From the NCBI GenBank assembly GCA_001599815.1, contig BCIA01000005.1, positions 3,170,472 to 3,234,471 of the forward strand: 64,000 nucleotides of DNA. Reading direction: 5' to 3'. The position numbers were made by a program, and so were the translations under genes. Shown here one piece after another: positions 23,195-35,004 of the stretch; within the stretch, counting starts at the first letter, position 1; each line of letters begins with the position of its first letter. Below the pieces are notes generated by a model. That model was not told where the DNA came from. It saw only the letters and a list, made by a program, of their open reading frames with translations, and did no database searches. The stretch is from Furcasterigmium furcatum (Eukaryota; Ascomycota; Sordariomycetes; Glomerellales; Plectosphaerellaceae).

Positions 23195-24611
23195 TCACGC
23201 GCCGAACAGCAGGCCTGCTGCGTGTTCGACATTGCCACCAGTTGCCTGAAGGGCTTCAATCGCTTCTTGGCGAGCGAAGCCAAGATCGATGAGTTGCTTC
23301 ACTGCAGCCTCGTCGACAGCAGGTGCTGAGGGCTGAGACCCCGCTGGCGCAGGTGGAGCGGCTGCTGCCTGCGTGGCATGAGCAGGGCCGCCAGGGCCGG
23401 ACACGACACCAGATCTCTGCCCAATGGTGGTGCCAGCAGGCCCAGGCATCGTCGGCTCTTCCTCCAAAGCCTCCTCACTCTCTTTGGGAATGTCGGCCTC
23501 GCTAAGGAACGACACTTCCTCACCCTGAATGATGAGCTTGTCCTTGGCCAGGTCGATGGATGCCTGATGCCGCTTGAGCATGTCGAGGCCGAGCAGAAGA
23601 TCAACAGACTTTCCCTCCATGACCGTGAAGCTGCAGGGCAAAAAGGAGTTTCCAATCTTGATCTGGGCAGAATGCACGCGACCGATGATATTCGCAGTGC
23701 CAACACCCTTGGCCACGCCGGCAAAGCGCTTGTCGACCAGACGCATGATGTTGCAAGCCTCGGCGCAGGACGGGGACATGATGGTTGCCTGGGCACCAGA
23801 GTCGACAAGAGCCTTGACCTTTTGTCCGTTGACCTCGACATCAACGTAAAGCATGTGAACACGACCGAAAACTGTGGATAATGGTTAATGCATCGAGACT
23901 AATCGGGGCTGCAAGACAGACATACCCTCTGGGTTGTGCTCCATGGCATTCTGGAGGTTCTCCATGACGCGCTCCTGACGGATCATCTCGGCGATCCGTT
24001 CCTGGGCCTCAGGATCGAAGGGGTCTTCGTTAAGGCGGGCGATTTCCCTCTGACGATCTTCCCGCTCCCGTTGCTCTCGTACATAGCTCTCGTTGAAGAA
24101 CTGGGCGAACCTCTGGGGGTCGTTGAGCACGGCAGCAAGCTGAGGCTGCTGCTGCTCAGCTTGCTGTCGCAGCCTCGGGTCGCCGAGAATGCGCAGCCTG
24201 ATGAGCTCCGGGTCTTGTGCGGAGCCTTGGGCAGCTCGCCGTTGCTGCTGCTGCTGCTGCTGCCGCTGACCTCGCCTCTGATCAGCAACGACAGAGGATC
24301 CGCGCATATCCCTGACATGAACCGCCAGCATATCGTTATCAGCAATGCCTAGCTCGATCATGGTCTTGCTATCGGAGTCGGAGGCGATCAGGTTGCCGTT
24401 GTGGTAGAGGTGCTGGGAGGTGGGGGGGATGTGAGTGTCGGCTGAGATGGCTTCACGGAGGGCGGACAATGGCATGTCCGGGAAGACTTCGAGGGTGACG
24501 ATGTCATCCTGGTCGGCAGCGCCGGGGTTGGTGATGTTGAGAATGATGCGCCTAAAACGGGCTTGTCAGCGGCACTGGACAGCAAGAGCGTCCTGCGGAG
24601 GCGACTCACAT
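23195..24611 (-). CDS. DDI1: DNA damage-inducible protein 1: UBL, aspartyl-protease fold and UBA
   Basis: Exons 24610-24611, 23926-24551 and 23195-23871 give 434 residues. Ddi1 shuttles ubiquitinated clients to the proteasome and cleaves some long-chain ubiquitinated proteins. The N-terminal ubiquitin-like domain starts [12 protein letters not shown] and includes [21 protein letters not shown] helical linker with a Gln run (encoded near 24241-24265) follows. The retroviral-type protease domain has the active-site Asp in [12 protein letters not shown], plus the conserved [11 protein letters not shown] and [20 protein letters not shown]. The UBA domain closes the protein: [20 protein letters not shown] and the terminal AAGLLFGA. 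The start codon is split by intron 1: exon 1 supplies only AT and exon 2 begins with G. Confidence 0.95.
24552..24609 (-). other. Intron dividing the DDI1 start codon
   Basis: The donor is CCAT|GTGAGT and the acceptor TTTTAG|GCGCATC. Joined, they read ATG CGC ATC ATT, which matches the MRI start seen in other fungal Ddi1 proteins. Unspliced RNA would read ATG TGA. Confidence 0.8.
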
Positions 24612-27003
24612 GGTGTTAAATTATGCTGCGTTTGCAGCTTGAGGAATTGCCAGTCGGAGCTGTGCCTGGGGTGTATTGAAAAGAGACCAGCCGACTTAGG
24701 AGAAGAATGTCGGAAGACGTCGGAGAAGTAAAGGAATGAATGTGCGGGCTTGCTTTTGGAGAGACTGGGAGTTGGAACAGAACGGGGGAAGCTGAGAGGC
24801 GAGACGACGAGCTCGAGTTTCAAGAGGAAGGAATGTTTCTTTAAAGGACGAACGGATGGCAAGGGGGGCAGAGATGCGCGCGCCTCAGTAAGTAGGTAGG
24901 TCCGGACGGGTGCAGGTGTGAGGCGCAGGGTTGTGTGGTTTCCGGGGGAGGAGTTGTGGATGGATGGATCGATGGAGGGGCACTTTCTCACAAGGCGGTG
25001 ACGTTGATCCGCAGATTACAAGGGGTCAAGCTTCCTGCAATCGGGCCTGAGCAGAGAAGAGTTGCAGAGCAGCCTGCCGCCACGTCAAGTCGCTTGGGAG
25101 GGTTGGCTGATGCAGCCCGGAGATTGGGGGGTGCTAGTGTGCGGCCTGTCGATCTGTAGGCGAGCGGATGCGTGATGTCTTGGACACGGGAGAGTTGAAG
25201 TTGAGTGAGAGACGGAGGTCGTGGTGGTTGATAGTGGTGGAGGAGGCGGAAGGTAGCTTTTTGGCGAGAGGAAGCTGTCGGAATCCGGCCGGGGTCTAGT
25301 CCCGTCCACTGGGCCAGCACGGAAGGAAGGGACGGGACTGGCTGGACGCTGGAGCTCAACTGCCATTTGGACGGGGTAGCTTCGGTTCGCTTTGTGGAGA
25401 CGGGCGGAAGCGCATGGAAGTTGTTTCGTTTCAGCGGGTTCCTCTAGGTGGGGGGCACTGCCGATGCCTACCTAGGTACCTAGGAACCCCCCTGCGGAAT
25501 GGGTAGGCGCTGACGGGAGGTGACAACCATGGAAAGCCAACCCGTCCGCTAACAACCATCGTGTTGGATGCACTCCATACCCCAGCTTCATCACCACTCC
25601 TCTGCGGGAGATGAACACACCCATTTCGAGACCTCGATGATCTGCCCTCAGCCACGGGGACGGTCGGAGTCGTCGGGATCAACGACCAACACCCAGCTAT
25701 CTCGACGCTCAAAACCATACCGCACAATTCGCCACGCCTCATCCTCGGTTAACCCCGACGACAGGCAGCGACCTGCCTGTTAGCTGCACGATCTCCTCAC
25801 CCGGTCTCCCGCATCGCGCCTCTGATGACGAATCCGTGCCAATGCCTGGAAGGAAGAGGCGCATGAGTCAGAGAGGGCTTTTCTCTCTCTGTCACGCTTC
25901 TGCTCCCGTGCCTGTCTCCCATCTGGATCCTTTGGCCACCCCTTGCCAAGCACGAGGCCAAGTGGACAGGCAGGTCGTCGGGCAGGTTCGCAGACTGTCG
26001 GCCGTCTCTCGAACCACGGCGGTCCTCGTCGGCCACTGCACAGCCTTGCCCAGATTATCTCCTCGATGCTCGAGGCCCAAAACGGACACGCCATCGTAGC
26101 ACACCAACCTTGAGTGCACCGCTTGGTTGCATTCGGGTTCCCAGGTTCGGAGGTTTTCCCCTCGCTCTGCCGGCCGGTCCAACCCCAGAAACCAGGTCAC
26201 CGCCGGCCACCCACATCGGCCCCCTGTTCTGCTCGGAGCCCCTTTTTACCCATGGGCGACTTCAGCCTGCCTCGTCCACGCCGACCACATCGTCGTTATC
26301 CAACCTCCTATCGTAGTTTCGTCTCCTTGTCTCTCTTGACGCAACTCCTCCCCCCAGTCCCCGAATCTTCCTCGTCTCTCCTCATGTCCACACCACTCCC
26401 TCCCCTGGTTTCCCCTTCATCTTCCGACGTGCGCTGCTCTTCTCGTTCGCTTATGCACCAAGCTCTGCATGCAGCTGATATCTCCGGGGCCCTTCCCGGG
26501 TTTCCAAAGTTTGCTTAATTTATTCTCCGGCCCTTTGATCCTAAGTTGATGGTTCGTCATATCAAGCGAATGGGGTCGCGACGTTTCCCTTGGGACATCT
26601 TTCGTCGTCATCGTAATATGCTCCCGGTCTCCAAAGAGGGGGGTCCGCGTCGGAGAGCACGATCGTCACATTTCGACTATCACGCCTGCGCTTGATGACC
26701 TGGCAGACCCAAGGCATAACTGGCCCAGTATTAATCTGAAGCTATTGCCCACGCCGCTTTATATTAAGAGTATATATTTACAACCCTAACCTCTTCAGTC
26801 GATGGCACAGGATGTTCGATGGTACAGCATACGTACCAACATACCGTCAACATCCGATGCGGTCCTGCCGGTCCGGTGGGTATCTCCTCCGCAGCCCCGA
26901 AGTTCCAGAGGGTACCCTGTGGGTTTTATCAATGCCCTTCCAGCCAGCCAGCCTTCCCTACAGCCAGGTTGGGCCGTATCCGGTCACATTTCCCCGGGCG
27001 ACG
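24612..27003. other. Intergenic region upstream of DDI1
   Basis: No gene is supported. The palindromes TACCTAGGTA (25469-25478) and CCTAGGTACCTAGG (25471-25484) overlap here. The stretch 26110-26420 is strongly pyrimidine-rich on the plus strand, like a fungal 5' leader, but no credible coding frame follows it. AT-rich sequence lies at 26755-26785. Confidence 0.5.
25469..25484. repeat. Overlapping TACCTAGGTA / CCTAGGTACCTAGG palindromes
   Basis: Two perfect palindromes share bases in this 16-bp stretch. It is the third intergenic copy of the TACCTAGGTA core in the window. Confidence 0.85.
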
Positions 27004-27892
27004 TCAGCTTCCTCGGCGCGCTCCAGCTCCGCTCCCGACATCCAGGTTCCTTCCGGCAGGGGCAGGGGCAAAATTGATCCATCTCTCCCGGATCTTTCTG
27101 GCGCTGTCCAAGAAGCGAGTCTTGACATCCTCGTAATCCGAGACCAGTTTGCTATCACGCTTCTTGAACTCCCCATCCACGAGCACGTGATCAATATCGC
27201 TGACACTGGCGTGCAGCATCCCGGCCGCGACTGGGTAGTCGTCTTGTGAATTGAAGCTGCCGTGGGAGAAGACCACGGGCGTCGTAGTGTTGACCCTAGA
27301 CAACCTCCTACGGGGCTCTGACGTACTCAAGTAGCTGGGCAATCGGCTGAATGCTCTCTTTGTCCGCTTCATGGAATGCATCATACGTGATCCCCAGAGT
27401 CGTCGGCATGCCGTCGTATGTGGCCGCATTCGCCAAATCCCGGAACTTTCCAATCTGCTCCTCCATGCTGTAGTTCGGCAGAAGATGGAAGGCATACGCC
27501 CAAAATACCCTCGCTCCGCTATCAACACTGGCCTGAAGACCGGCCTCGGGAGCCTCGTTCGACCACGTGTGCGTGGTCACTGATGGTCGTGACTCCGGCA
27601 TTGAGTGCTTCATACAGCCCTGCGAGCTGGCCGATGCACACATCGTCTGCGTTCAGGAGGCCGCCGGCCGCGTACTCGCCATACTGGCCGAAGTATTCCC
27701 ACAGAGTTGTGTTTGATGCCAAGGTGCGGAATGCGGTCTGCCAGCTGTGTCGGTTGTGTCGATAAACCCAGGTGTGATGATTTTGCCCGTCACGTCGACG
27801 ACTTCGGCCGACCTGTCGATCCCCGTGACGTTCGATCCTTCGCCAGCATGGAAAATACCTGCAATGAGGTCGTCCTCGATCCAGAGGGCCGT
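27004..27892 (-). pseudogene. Decayed amidohydrolase (cytosine deaminase/chlorohydrolase-like) relic
   Basis: Four pieces of one amidohydrolase lie in order on the minus strand but in different frames. Piece A (about 27892-27756) reads TALWIEDDLIAGIF and VTGKIITPGFIDT, the start of the metal-dependent barrel. Piece B (about 27755-27570) reads RHSWQTAFRTLASNTTLW and YEALNAGVTTISDHAH. Piece C (about 27567-27313) reads WSNEAPEAGLQASVDSGARV and AYAFHLLPNYSMEE. Piece D (about 27300-27004) reads VVFSHGSFNSQDDY, AGMLHASVSDIDHVLVDGEF and RFLDSARKIRERW, the usual C-terminal end. Two small frameshifts and a large central deletion, which removes the expected later metal ligands, make a functional enzyme unlikely. 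No intron boundaries explain the breaks. Confidence 0.8.
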
Positions 27893-29325
27893 GCCTGGTC
27901 ACCTCGAGGGAGTTGGAGAACTTGGGCGTACTGTTACATATAGCCCACCCTGCTCCTCTGCTGAGCTGACGGCAGACTTTATGCCCAGACCAGGACTACC
28001 CCATCCTGCTACGCCTGGACACCGGACATTGTCACCTTTTAGCTACAAAGGTATGACCATGAAGCTACACAATCTCCGGCAGAGGTTGAGGGATCGTCGC
28101 TCCAGCCCACTAGCTCAGAACGACGGATACGACGTTGGTACCTGGTGGACACATGGCTGTGACTTGGTCATTCTGATGGTCCGACCGTTGTCAACATTGA
28201 GAGCCCAAGAGGCCTGTTCTGAAGGCCATGTCTTGAGGGTGGTCGGCTGGTTGGTCGGGCGAAACAATTCGGCAGTTGGCAGACTTGGCGAATTCGGTCC
28301 TCTGCATGTAGATGGCGGGAATGATAAGTTTGAGCGATGATCTTTGCGGTACATGTCTGGAGAGCACATAGCCTAGTACCTCCATGCCAGATCGTTCTGA
28401 GTACCTATCCTGGAAGTCGGTTAGGTAGTTCTTAAAATTATATGCAATTTCAGAAGGAGGCTGTTTCGATTATCTGAAGTGACGAGGGAGGATGTCTCTA
28501 CTCCCTGAGGCTCGATTATGAAGTCTGCTAGCCGACGTGGTTGTTCCAAGGGCGGACATCATCTGATCCGACCAGCGTGTGGTTCAAGTACCTAGTCGCA
28601 TTGCTATTATGGAGGTGCCTAGTAGTGGAGGAGCCCCAAGGCAATCTGGGGACGTTTTATGTTCCGAGCACAATGAAGCGCGCCTGCTCGCTCTTTCCAT
28701 CTCTAATGGAAATGCCGTGTGAGGTGTGGCTGCCGCCGGTGAGGCTCGGATGAGGTCATCCCACGATTCAGTTCAGAACTGACTACTATCGTATCACCAG
28801 GCGTCGTCTCCCCACAAATCAAATATTTCTCTTGGTCCCTTCCCAGAACTGTTTTTCGCAAATCGGTTCAAACGCCCAGTACGGCGAAGAAGAATTTTCC
28901 ATCGTCTACACCGCTCCAAATTTTCCCGGTGGATTTTTCCTTCAAAGTTGTGCAAGGCATCGGAACTGGAACCGCCCCGACTAAAATCGGTCGGACGTCC
29001 TACCCCGCCCCCGCCCTCGACGAACTTCAACAAACATTAATTACGAGCGACCTCTTCTGCATCTCGAACGACTCACGACATTCCTGTAACGCCACACGGT
29101 CACTGAAAGCCGACCTCGCGCATGCCACGAGACTCGCCCGACACAGCATTGACTACTGCCACCTCCCCTAAGCCCCATAGCATCCAGATCCCAACAACAC
29201 ACCACACCTGACGGACTGACTCGGCCGAGAACCGGAGTACGACATCCCAGCCCACTGTCCTGAGAAGTCCAACATTGCACTATCTCCAACTCATCAACTC
29301 AACAGCCGTTTGCCTTTCCCATCCA
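27893..29325. other. Intergenic region between the amidohydrolase relic and the GNAT gene
   Basis: No coding sequence is supported. It holds the former promoter of the relic and the promoter and leader of the acetyltransferase. Several GTACCT/GTAGG fragments occur at 28370-28430. Confidence 0.55.
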
Positions 29326-30484
29326 ATGGAGCACTCAGACCCTCAGCCAGGCCCTCCCTCCGAGGAAGCCAAGTGCGCCATCGATGACTCGGCCGATGAG
29401 GACGAGGAGACTGTCGAGCTCATGCGCATCAAGTCGGCCGACCACCATAAGATCAAGAAAGGCAACAAGAAGGGCCTGCGTGTGCAGGAAATCCTTCCCT
29501 TCCACTTCAGTCCCATCTTCCTCCCATTGACCGAGTCTCACCTCGAGTCCTGCATCGCCCTGGAGAATGCCGCCTTCACGAACCCTGCTCACCGATGCAG
29601 CCCTGACAAGGTATGATGTTCTAGCTAGTGACAAGTACGAGGCCGTTCAAGGCAACTTCCCAAGGGCACGGCATCATCTGGGCTCAGGATCGTTGAGCAT
29701 CTTGACTGGATCACTTAGAGCAACTGATCTCACTTACACGTGAACCACCATGTCTAACATCAGGTCACAGTTCGCCTACCGTCTGGCCCACTGCTCAGAC
29801 ATCAGCTTCGGCCTCTTCTGTACCGTCAACCCCTCGGATGCGAAAAAAGCCGGCATCGAAACCGTCGATGCAGCCAAGGCCGTCGAGACGAACCGCGAGG
29901 ACGGCGCAGTTCATGTCCTCGTGGCTCACGCCGCCTCCACCCTCGGCAAGGGACCTGTCGTGACGGACGAAGACATGGACTATCCCAAGAACTGGGCCGA
30001 CCACAATGCGGTCAAAGACACGACGGTCGGGCACCAAGAATCCGGCAGGACCATTTGCCTACACTCCTTCGCCGTGTCGCCGAAGCTGCAGGGCACGGGC
30101 GTCGGCAAGCTGGCCATGAGGTCGTACATCCAGATCATGAACGAGTCGGGCATCGCGGACCGGATAGCGTTGATTTGTCAGGATGTACGTATGCTGTGTC
30201 GGGCGCGTTCCCGAACACTGACTGACAGACGGCTAGTACCTGATCCCCTTTTATAGGAAGTTCGGATTCACCAACCTAGGGGAGAGCAAGGCTACATTCG
30301 GAGGTGGTGGTTGGTATGACATGGTATGTCTATCGACCCCGAAAAGGTCGCTGTGGCCCAGATCGACTGACATATCCAGGTGCTTGACTTGGCCGGCCCT
30401 CCACTTCCCGAAAAGGATCATCAAAAGCCTGCCCACCTCCGACACTGGAGCATGGCTGGCAAGCGTCCGTCTGAAAGCGAATGA
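29326..30484 (+). CDS. GNAT-family N-acetyltransferase (polyamine/arylalkylamine type)
   Basis: Exons 29326-29610, 29771-30184, 30237-30323 and 30380-30484 give 296 residues. The fold contains LPFHFSPIFLPLTESHLESC and ALENAAFTNPAHRCSPDK, then FAYRLAHCSDISFGLF across the first junction. The acetyl-CoA site follows: ICLHSFAVSPKLQGTGVGKL, with the Q-x-x-G-x-G/A pattern (QGTGVG). The end holds IALICQDYLIPFYRKFGF and ATFGGGGWYDM. It resembles fungal relatives of serotonin/polyamine N-acetyltransferase (yeast Paa1), so transfer of acetyl groups to small amines is likely; the substrate is not shown. Residues 1-45 are acidic and unlike the catalytic part. Intron 1 is unusually long here (160 nt). It is convergent with URA5. 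Confidence 0.88.
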
Positions 30485-30667
30485 GCGGGCGCTCCGATTC
30501 ATCCCAGCACCGAGTGGTTTGGCAATGGAGAGGATAGGCCACCCGATTTCAAGCCCCGAAACCCTGACCCAAACAAGTAATTACGTTCTAGACTATAATT
30601 TCTCGGGAAGCATCACTTTTAGTTTTATCATGATGACTATTATTTAACTCTACGTCGGGCACGAACC

Positions 30668-31375
30668 TCAGTCGGTCGCCTTGTACTTGGCCCTGTACTC
30701 CTCGATCCTCTTGACGTCCTCGTCGGAGGCACGGCCCCTGGCACCCTCGATTACGTCGTTCAGGTTAAGGATGGCGTAGATGGGGAGGCCGTACTCCTTC
30801 TTGATCTCGCCGAGCGCGCTGGGGCCGGGCTTGCTGTCGTCGCCGTCAGCAGCGGGCAGCTTCTCCATGCGGTCAAGGGCAACGACGATGCCGACGACCT
30901 CGCCGCCCTCGGCGCGGATCTTGGCAATGGCCTCCCTCTTGGCCGTGCCGGCGGTGATGACATCGTCGACGATGAGAACTTTCTTGCCCTTGAGCGGGGC
31001 GCCGACGATGTTGCCGCCCTCGCCGTGGTCCTTGGCCTCCTTGCGGTCGAAGGAGTAGCAGATGCTGCCGAAGCGGGCCTCGTCGAGCTGGGCGAGCTTG
31101 TCGACGGCAGCTGTGGCGAGGGGGATGCCCTTGTAGGCGGGGCCGAAGACGATGTCAAAGTCGAGCTTGTCGGGGCCGCTGGTGGCCTCGATGATGGCGT
31201 GTGCGTAGGCCAGGGAGATGGCACGCAGGAGGTCGGCGCGGTAGAAGTCGCCGGCGTTGAAGAAGTAGGGGCTGATGCGCTTGGACTTGAGTTCGAATGA
31301 GCCGAACTTGAGGATCTTGCCGTCGATAGCGGCCTTGAGGAAGTCCTGCTTCCACGCGGGGAGTTGGGAGGCCAT
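30668..31375 (-). CDS. URA5: Orotate phosphoribosyltransferase
   Basis: Intronless, 235 residues, ordinary length for the fungal enzyme. It joins orotate to PRPP to form orotidine 5'-phosphate in cytosolic pyrimidine synthesis. The PRPP-binding loop is [13 protein letters not shown], with the paired acids and TAGTA phosphate contact. Other family blocks are [35 protein letters not shown] and [15 protein letters not shown], the flexible catalytic loop. I chose the ATG at 31375 ([15 protein letters not shown]) because the open frame above it lacks similarity. It shares a 789-bp divergent promoter region with NOG1. Confidence 0.97.
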   Translation of the reverse strand: MASQLPAWKQDFLKAAIDGKILKFGSFELKSKRISPYFFNAGDFYRADLLRAISLAYAHAIIEATSGPDKLDFDIVFGPAYKGIPLATAAVDKLAQLDEARFGSICYSFDRKEAKDHGEGGNIVGAPLKGKKVLIVDDVITAGTAKREAIAKIRAEGGEVVGIVVALDRMEKLPAADGDDSKPGPSALGEIKKEYGLPIYAILNLNDVIEGARGRASDEDVKRIEEYRAKYKATD

Positions 31376-32164
31376 GATGATGGTGGGGGGAGAAGTAAGA
31401 CGAGGGATTCGGCTCCGTCCGGAAGCGGTTTTGATTGTGTGTGGCTGAGCGGACACAAGAGGCTATAGAGGGTGGTGTTTAAGTCTATGAGCGCGGCCTC
31501 AGACGGATTGATGAAGGTGACAGACTCAGAAATAACCTTTTCTCACCACTCCTGCTCGAGACTCCGACTCCCGCTGGTGAAGAACCCCTCGTCGCCGGCC
31601 ATGCCCCGCGCCCCACCACGATTTTTTCCATGTGGGGATCGGGTCGTGTACCTGGCGCATTTTGCGAAAGCCGCTCCGCGGCCTCTACATGATGCCAAAG
31701 GCATGGCTAGCCAGAAAAGAGGCTTGCATCGAATGAATTCTACCTAGAAATGATGCCAATTGAGGTACCTACAATAATTATGAGGTGTTGCACCTACAGC
31801 TGAGTTTCAGAGTCGACATGTCCTTGTGCCAAGGTACCCCGGACCCTGCCGGGGGCCTCGCGATAGGGCGATAAGATAAGCAAGTGCCACCATCGATTAA
31901 AAAAATTGTTGCAGAGCGGCACGACCAACCTCACCTCTCTTACCGCCCAAGCCCGTGTGCCTCGATCCTTTGCACCCACGGAGCCCGACTGCCACTTCCG
32001 ATCCCCAGCGGCATTCCCAGCGCTCGAATTCTCGACAACGCCCCCCTATCTTCAGCGAGGAGAATCTCAACTCCCTCCACGACCGATTCCGACCCTGTCG
32101 CAGCCTTCACGGACCCCGGAACAGAGATCGCATTGAGCCGCGCAGCGCTCGACATTCGCCCGCC
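31376..32164. promoter_or_regulatory. Divergent promoter region of URA5 and NOG1
   Basis: Contains both 5' leaders. A short A-rich tract (ATTAAAAAAATTG, 31895-31907) lies about 260 bp before the NOG1 start. Nothing else is identified. Confidence 0.55.
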
Positions 32165-34480
32165 ATGAAGACTCAGTATGTGCAGCCAGACAACATAATC
32201 CATCCTCGATCTTTAGGATCGCCCGCTAACAGTCCCCTCCCAGGTGGAAGGACATTCCCAAGGTCCCGAACTCGAACGAGCTCATCGACATCGTCCTCAG
32301 CGCCACCCATCGCAAGCTGCCCACCCAGATCCGTAGCGGCTTCCAGATCAGCAGAATCAGGGCCTTCTACACCCGCAAGGTCAAGTTTGCGCAGGAGATG
32401 ATCAGCGAGAAGCTTGGCGGAATCATCGAGGGCTTCCCTCGCCTGAACGACGTTCATCCTTTCCATAGGGATTTGTTCAACTGTCTTTACGATGCGGATC
32501 ATCTTAAGATTGCGCTCGGCCAGCTGTCGACGGCCAAGGGTCTGGCAGAGGGCATCTCGAGGGACTACGTGAGGCTCCTCAGTAAGTTGCCGGCGCATCT
32601 TGCTCTGTGAAACCCGACTAACCACGCCCCCTACAGAGTACAGTCAGAGTCTGTTCCAGGCCAAGCAGCTGAAGGTTGCCGGCCTCGGTAGGATGATGAC
32701 CCTCATGAAGCGTCTCAAAGACACTCTCGCCTAGTACGTCCGATTACATCCGAACGCAAGCCCCAAGAGAACAGCCACTGACGATGCTACAGCCTCGAGA
32801 GCGTGCGCCAGCACATTGGCCGTCTGCCGGCCATCGACCCCAACACCCGCACTCTCGTCCTTGCGGGCTTCCCCAACACTGGCAAGTCCAGCTTCCTCCG
32901 CGCCACCAGCCGTGCGGACGTCGAAGTGCAGCCCTATGCATTCACAACGCGATCCCTCTTCGTGGGACACGCCGACTACAAGTACCTGAGGTTTCAGATT
33001 GGTAGGTCCTCTTCTCGAGCAATTAACGAGGCCGCCCTAACTTGCTATAGTCGACACTCCCGGTGTCCTGGACCACGGCCTCGAGGAGATGAACACCATC
33101 GAGATGCAGAGTGTCACAGCCCTGGCACATCTCCGATCATGCATCCTCTACTTCATCGACCCCTCTGAGCAGTGTGGCTACACCCTGGAAGCCCAGGTGA
33201 ACCTCTTCAACAGCATCAAGCCGCTCTTTGCCGGCAAGGTCGTCTACATTGTTGGTACGTAATAATCCCGAGAACCACCGAAGAGTCTGGCTCTGACCAC
33301 TCCTAGCCAACAAGATTGATGTCAAGAAGCCCGAGGACCTCGAGCCCGAGGGCCAGGAACTCATCCAGAGCCTTCTCAAGTCCGGAGAGGTCGAGTTGCT
33401 CCAGATGTCCTGCAACACCCAGGAAGGCGTGCAGGAGGTCAAGAACACCGCCTGCGAGCGCCTCATCGCCGAGCGTGTCTCGCAGAAGCTCAAGGCCGGC
33501 ACGACCACCACGGGTGAGATCGGCGGCCGTCTTGCCGACATCATGCAGAGGATCCACGTCGCGCAGCCCATGGGCGGCCGAACTCTCGAGACGTTTGTCC
33601 CAGAGGCCATCAAGGACCGCAAGAAGTACGACAAGAACGACCCGGAGCGCATCCGGCTCGCGCGCGACATCGAGGCCGAGCAGGGCGGCGCGGGCGTTTT
33701 CAACGTCGATCTCCGCCAGGACTACCTCCTCAAGAACCCCGAGTGGAAGTATGACAATGTCCCCGAGGTCTTGGACGGCATGAACGTGGCCGACTACGTG
33801 GACCCGGAAATCGAGGCCAAGCTTGCGGCGCTCGAGGAGGAGGAGGCCAAGCTCGAGGCGGAGGGCTTCTACGACTCGGACGAGCAGATCGACGACGAGG
33901 AGGAGTCGACCGTCCTCGCGCAGGCCGAGATCATCCGCGAGAAGCAGGCCCTCATCCGCAACGAGGCCCGCATGAAGAAGCGCCTCAAGAACCGCGCCAT
34001 CATCCCCCGCGCAAAGACCCGCATCCCCCTGTCCAAGATGGACGACGCCCTCGACCAGCTCGGCGTCGACACCACCGACATCGTTTCTCGCGCTCGCGAG
34101 CAGTCCCGCCCCCGCGGCCGCTCCCTCGCCCGCGGCGCCACCGAGGATGCCGATGCCATGGAGCTCGACTCCTCCACTCCCCGCGAGCGCCTGCGCTCCA
34201 AGTCCCGCCCCCGCTCCCGCAGCGAGACCGCCACGAACCGTCGCGAGGATGGTGTGCAGGATCCCGAGACCCGCACGAAGGCCGATCGCATGGCCAAGCT
34301 GGGCCAGAAGAAGAGGAACCGCATGGCCCGCCAGGGTGAGGGTGATCGCCATACCACCGCGTCCCTGCAGAAGCATCTCGTACGTTCCCCCCTTCCTCCT
34401 GACCTCCCCGTAAAGCCCGTCACTGACATACCTCCCAGCTCGCCGGCAAGCGTGGCATCGGCAGCTCTCGCAGCCGCTAA
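32165..34480 (+). CDS. NOG1: Nucleolar GTP-binding protein 1, 60S ribosome assembly GTPase
   Basis: Seven exons (32165-32175, 32244-32581, 32637-32733, 32793-33001, 33051-33254, 33307-34379, 34439-34480) give 657 residues. Nog1 (GTPBP4) binds pre-60S particles in the nucleolus and helps shape the peptide tunnel region. The N-terminal helical bundle includes [20 protein letters not shown] and [16 protein letters not shown]. GTPase motifs are G1 GFPNTGKSS, switch [15 protein letters not shown]3 DTPG (VDTPGVLDH) and G4 NKID. The C-terminal tail is basic and Arg/Ser-rich ([11 protein letters not shown]), ending [11 protein letters not shown]. Exon 1 is only 11 nt (ATG AAG ACT CA). All introns lie between GT and AG, 49-68 nt. 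Confidence 0.97.
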
Positions 34481-35004
34481 GCGGACTCGTTGCGTTGTAC
34501 GTGTGTTTTCTTCCCGGGACAACAGAAAAGCATCTCGTTCACTGGAGGCGTTATGGCGCATCGGCGGGCGGCTGACTGGGTGGTTCTTCTCCCTCTTCCA
34601 ATGTTGCGGCTTCGGCCACCGTGTTTCTTCCCACGGCAGACAGAACATCAGGGACGACTGTCGGCCTGGGTTTCATGACAGACGACGTTCGAGAATGATT
34701 TCATTTACATAGATCGCAATTCATGGCATGAGCACGGATTTTTGCTTCTCGCTGAATATGAGCCCATGACACATCAGGCCAGACGTTGTGAGGAATCGTG
34801 GCAATCTTGGACTGAATTGCATTTGCTTCTCTACCAAGGGATCTCTCACCTCGTTCATCCCAGGAGTGACAACACCCCCCCTTCACCGCGTGCGCTCGCG
34901 ATAAACCGTCTGTGTGCTCACCTTGGCGCATCATAAAAAGGTCCTGTTATATCCTGCAACCGCAGCTCGTCACGCTATGCCTCCCATCTTTCCCCGCTCG
35001 TCGC
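34481..35004. other. Convergent 3' flanks of NOG1 and GDI1
   Basis: 524 bp between facing stop codons. No domain-bearing frame seen. Confidence 0.6.

Noticed and set aside
26110..26520. Possible plus-strand coding start in pyrimidine-rich sequence
   Set aside because: Ser/Pro/Leu-rich translations in all three frames are expected from CT-rich DNA, and no downstream exon with a known domain follows.
33303..34376. 357-codon minus-strand open frame opposite NOG1
   Set aside because: It mirrors the codon bias of NOG1, is Leu/Gly/Ala/Asp-rich and has no motif.
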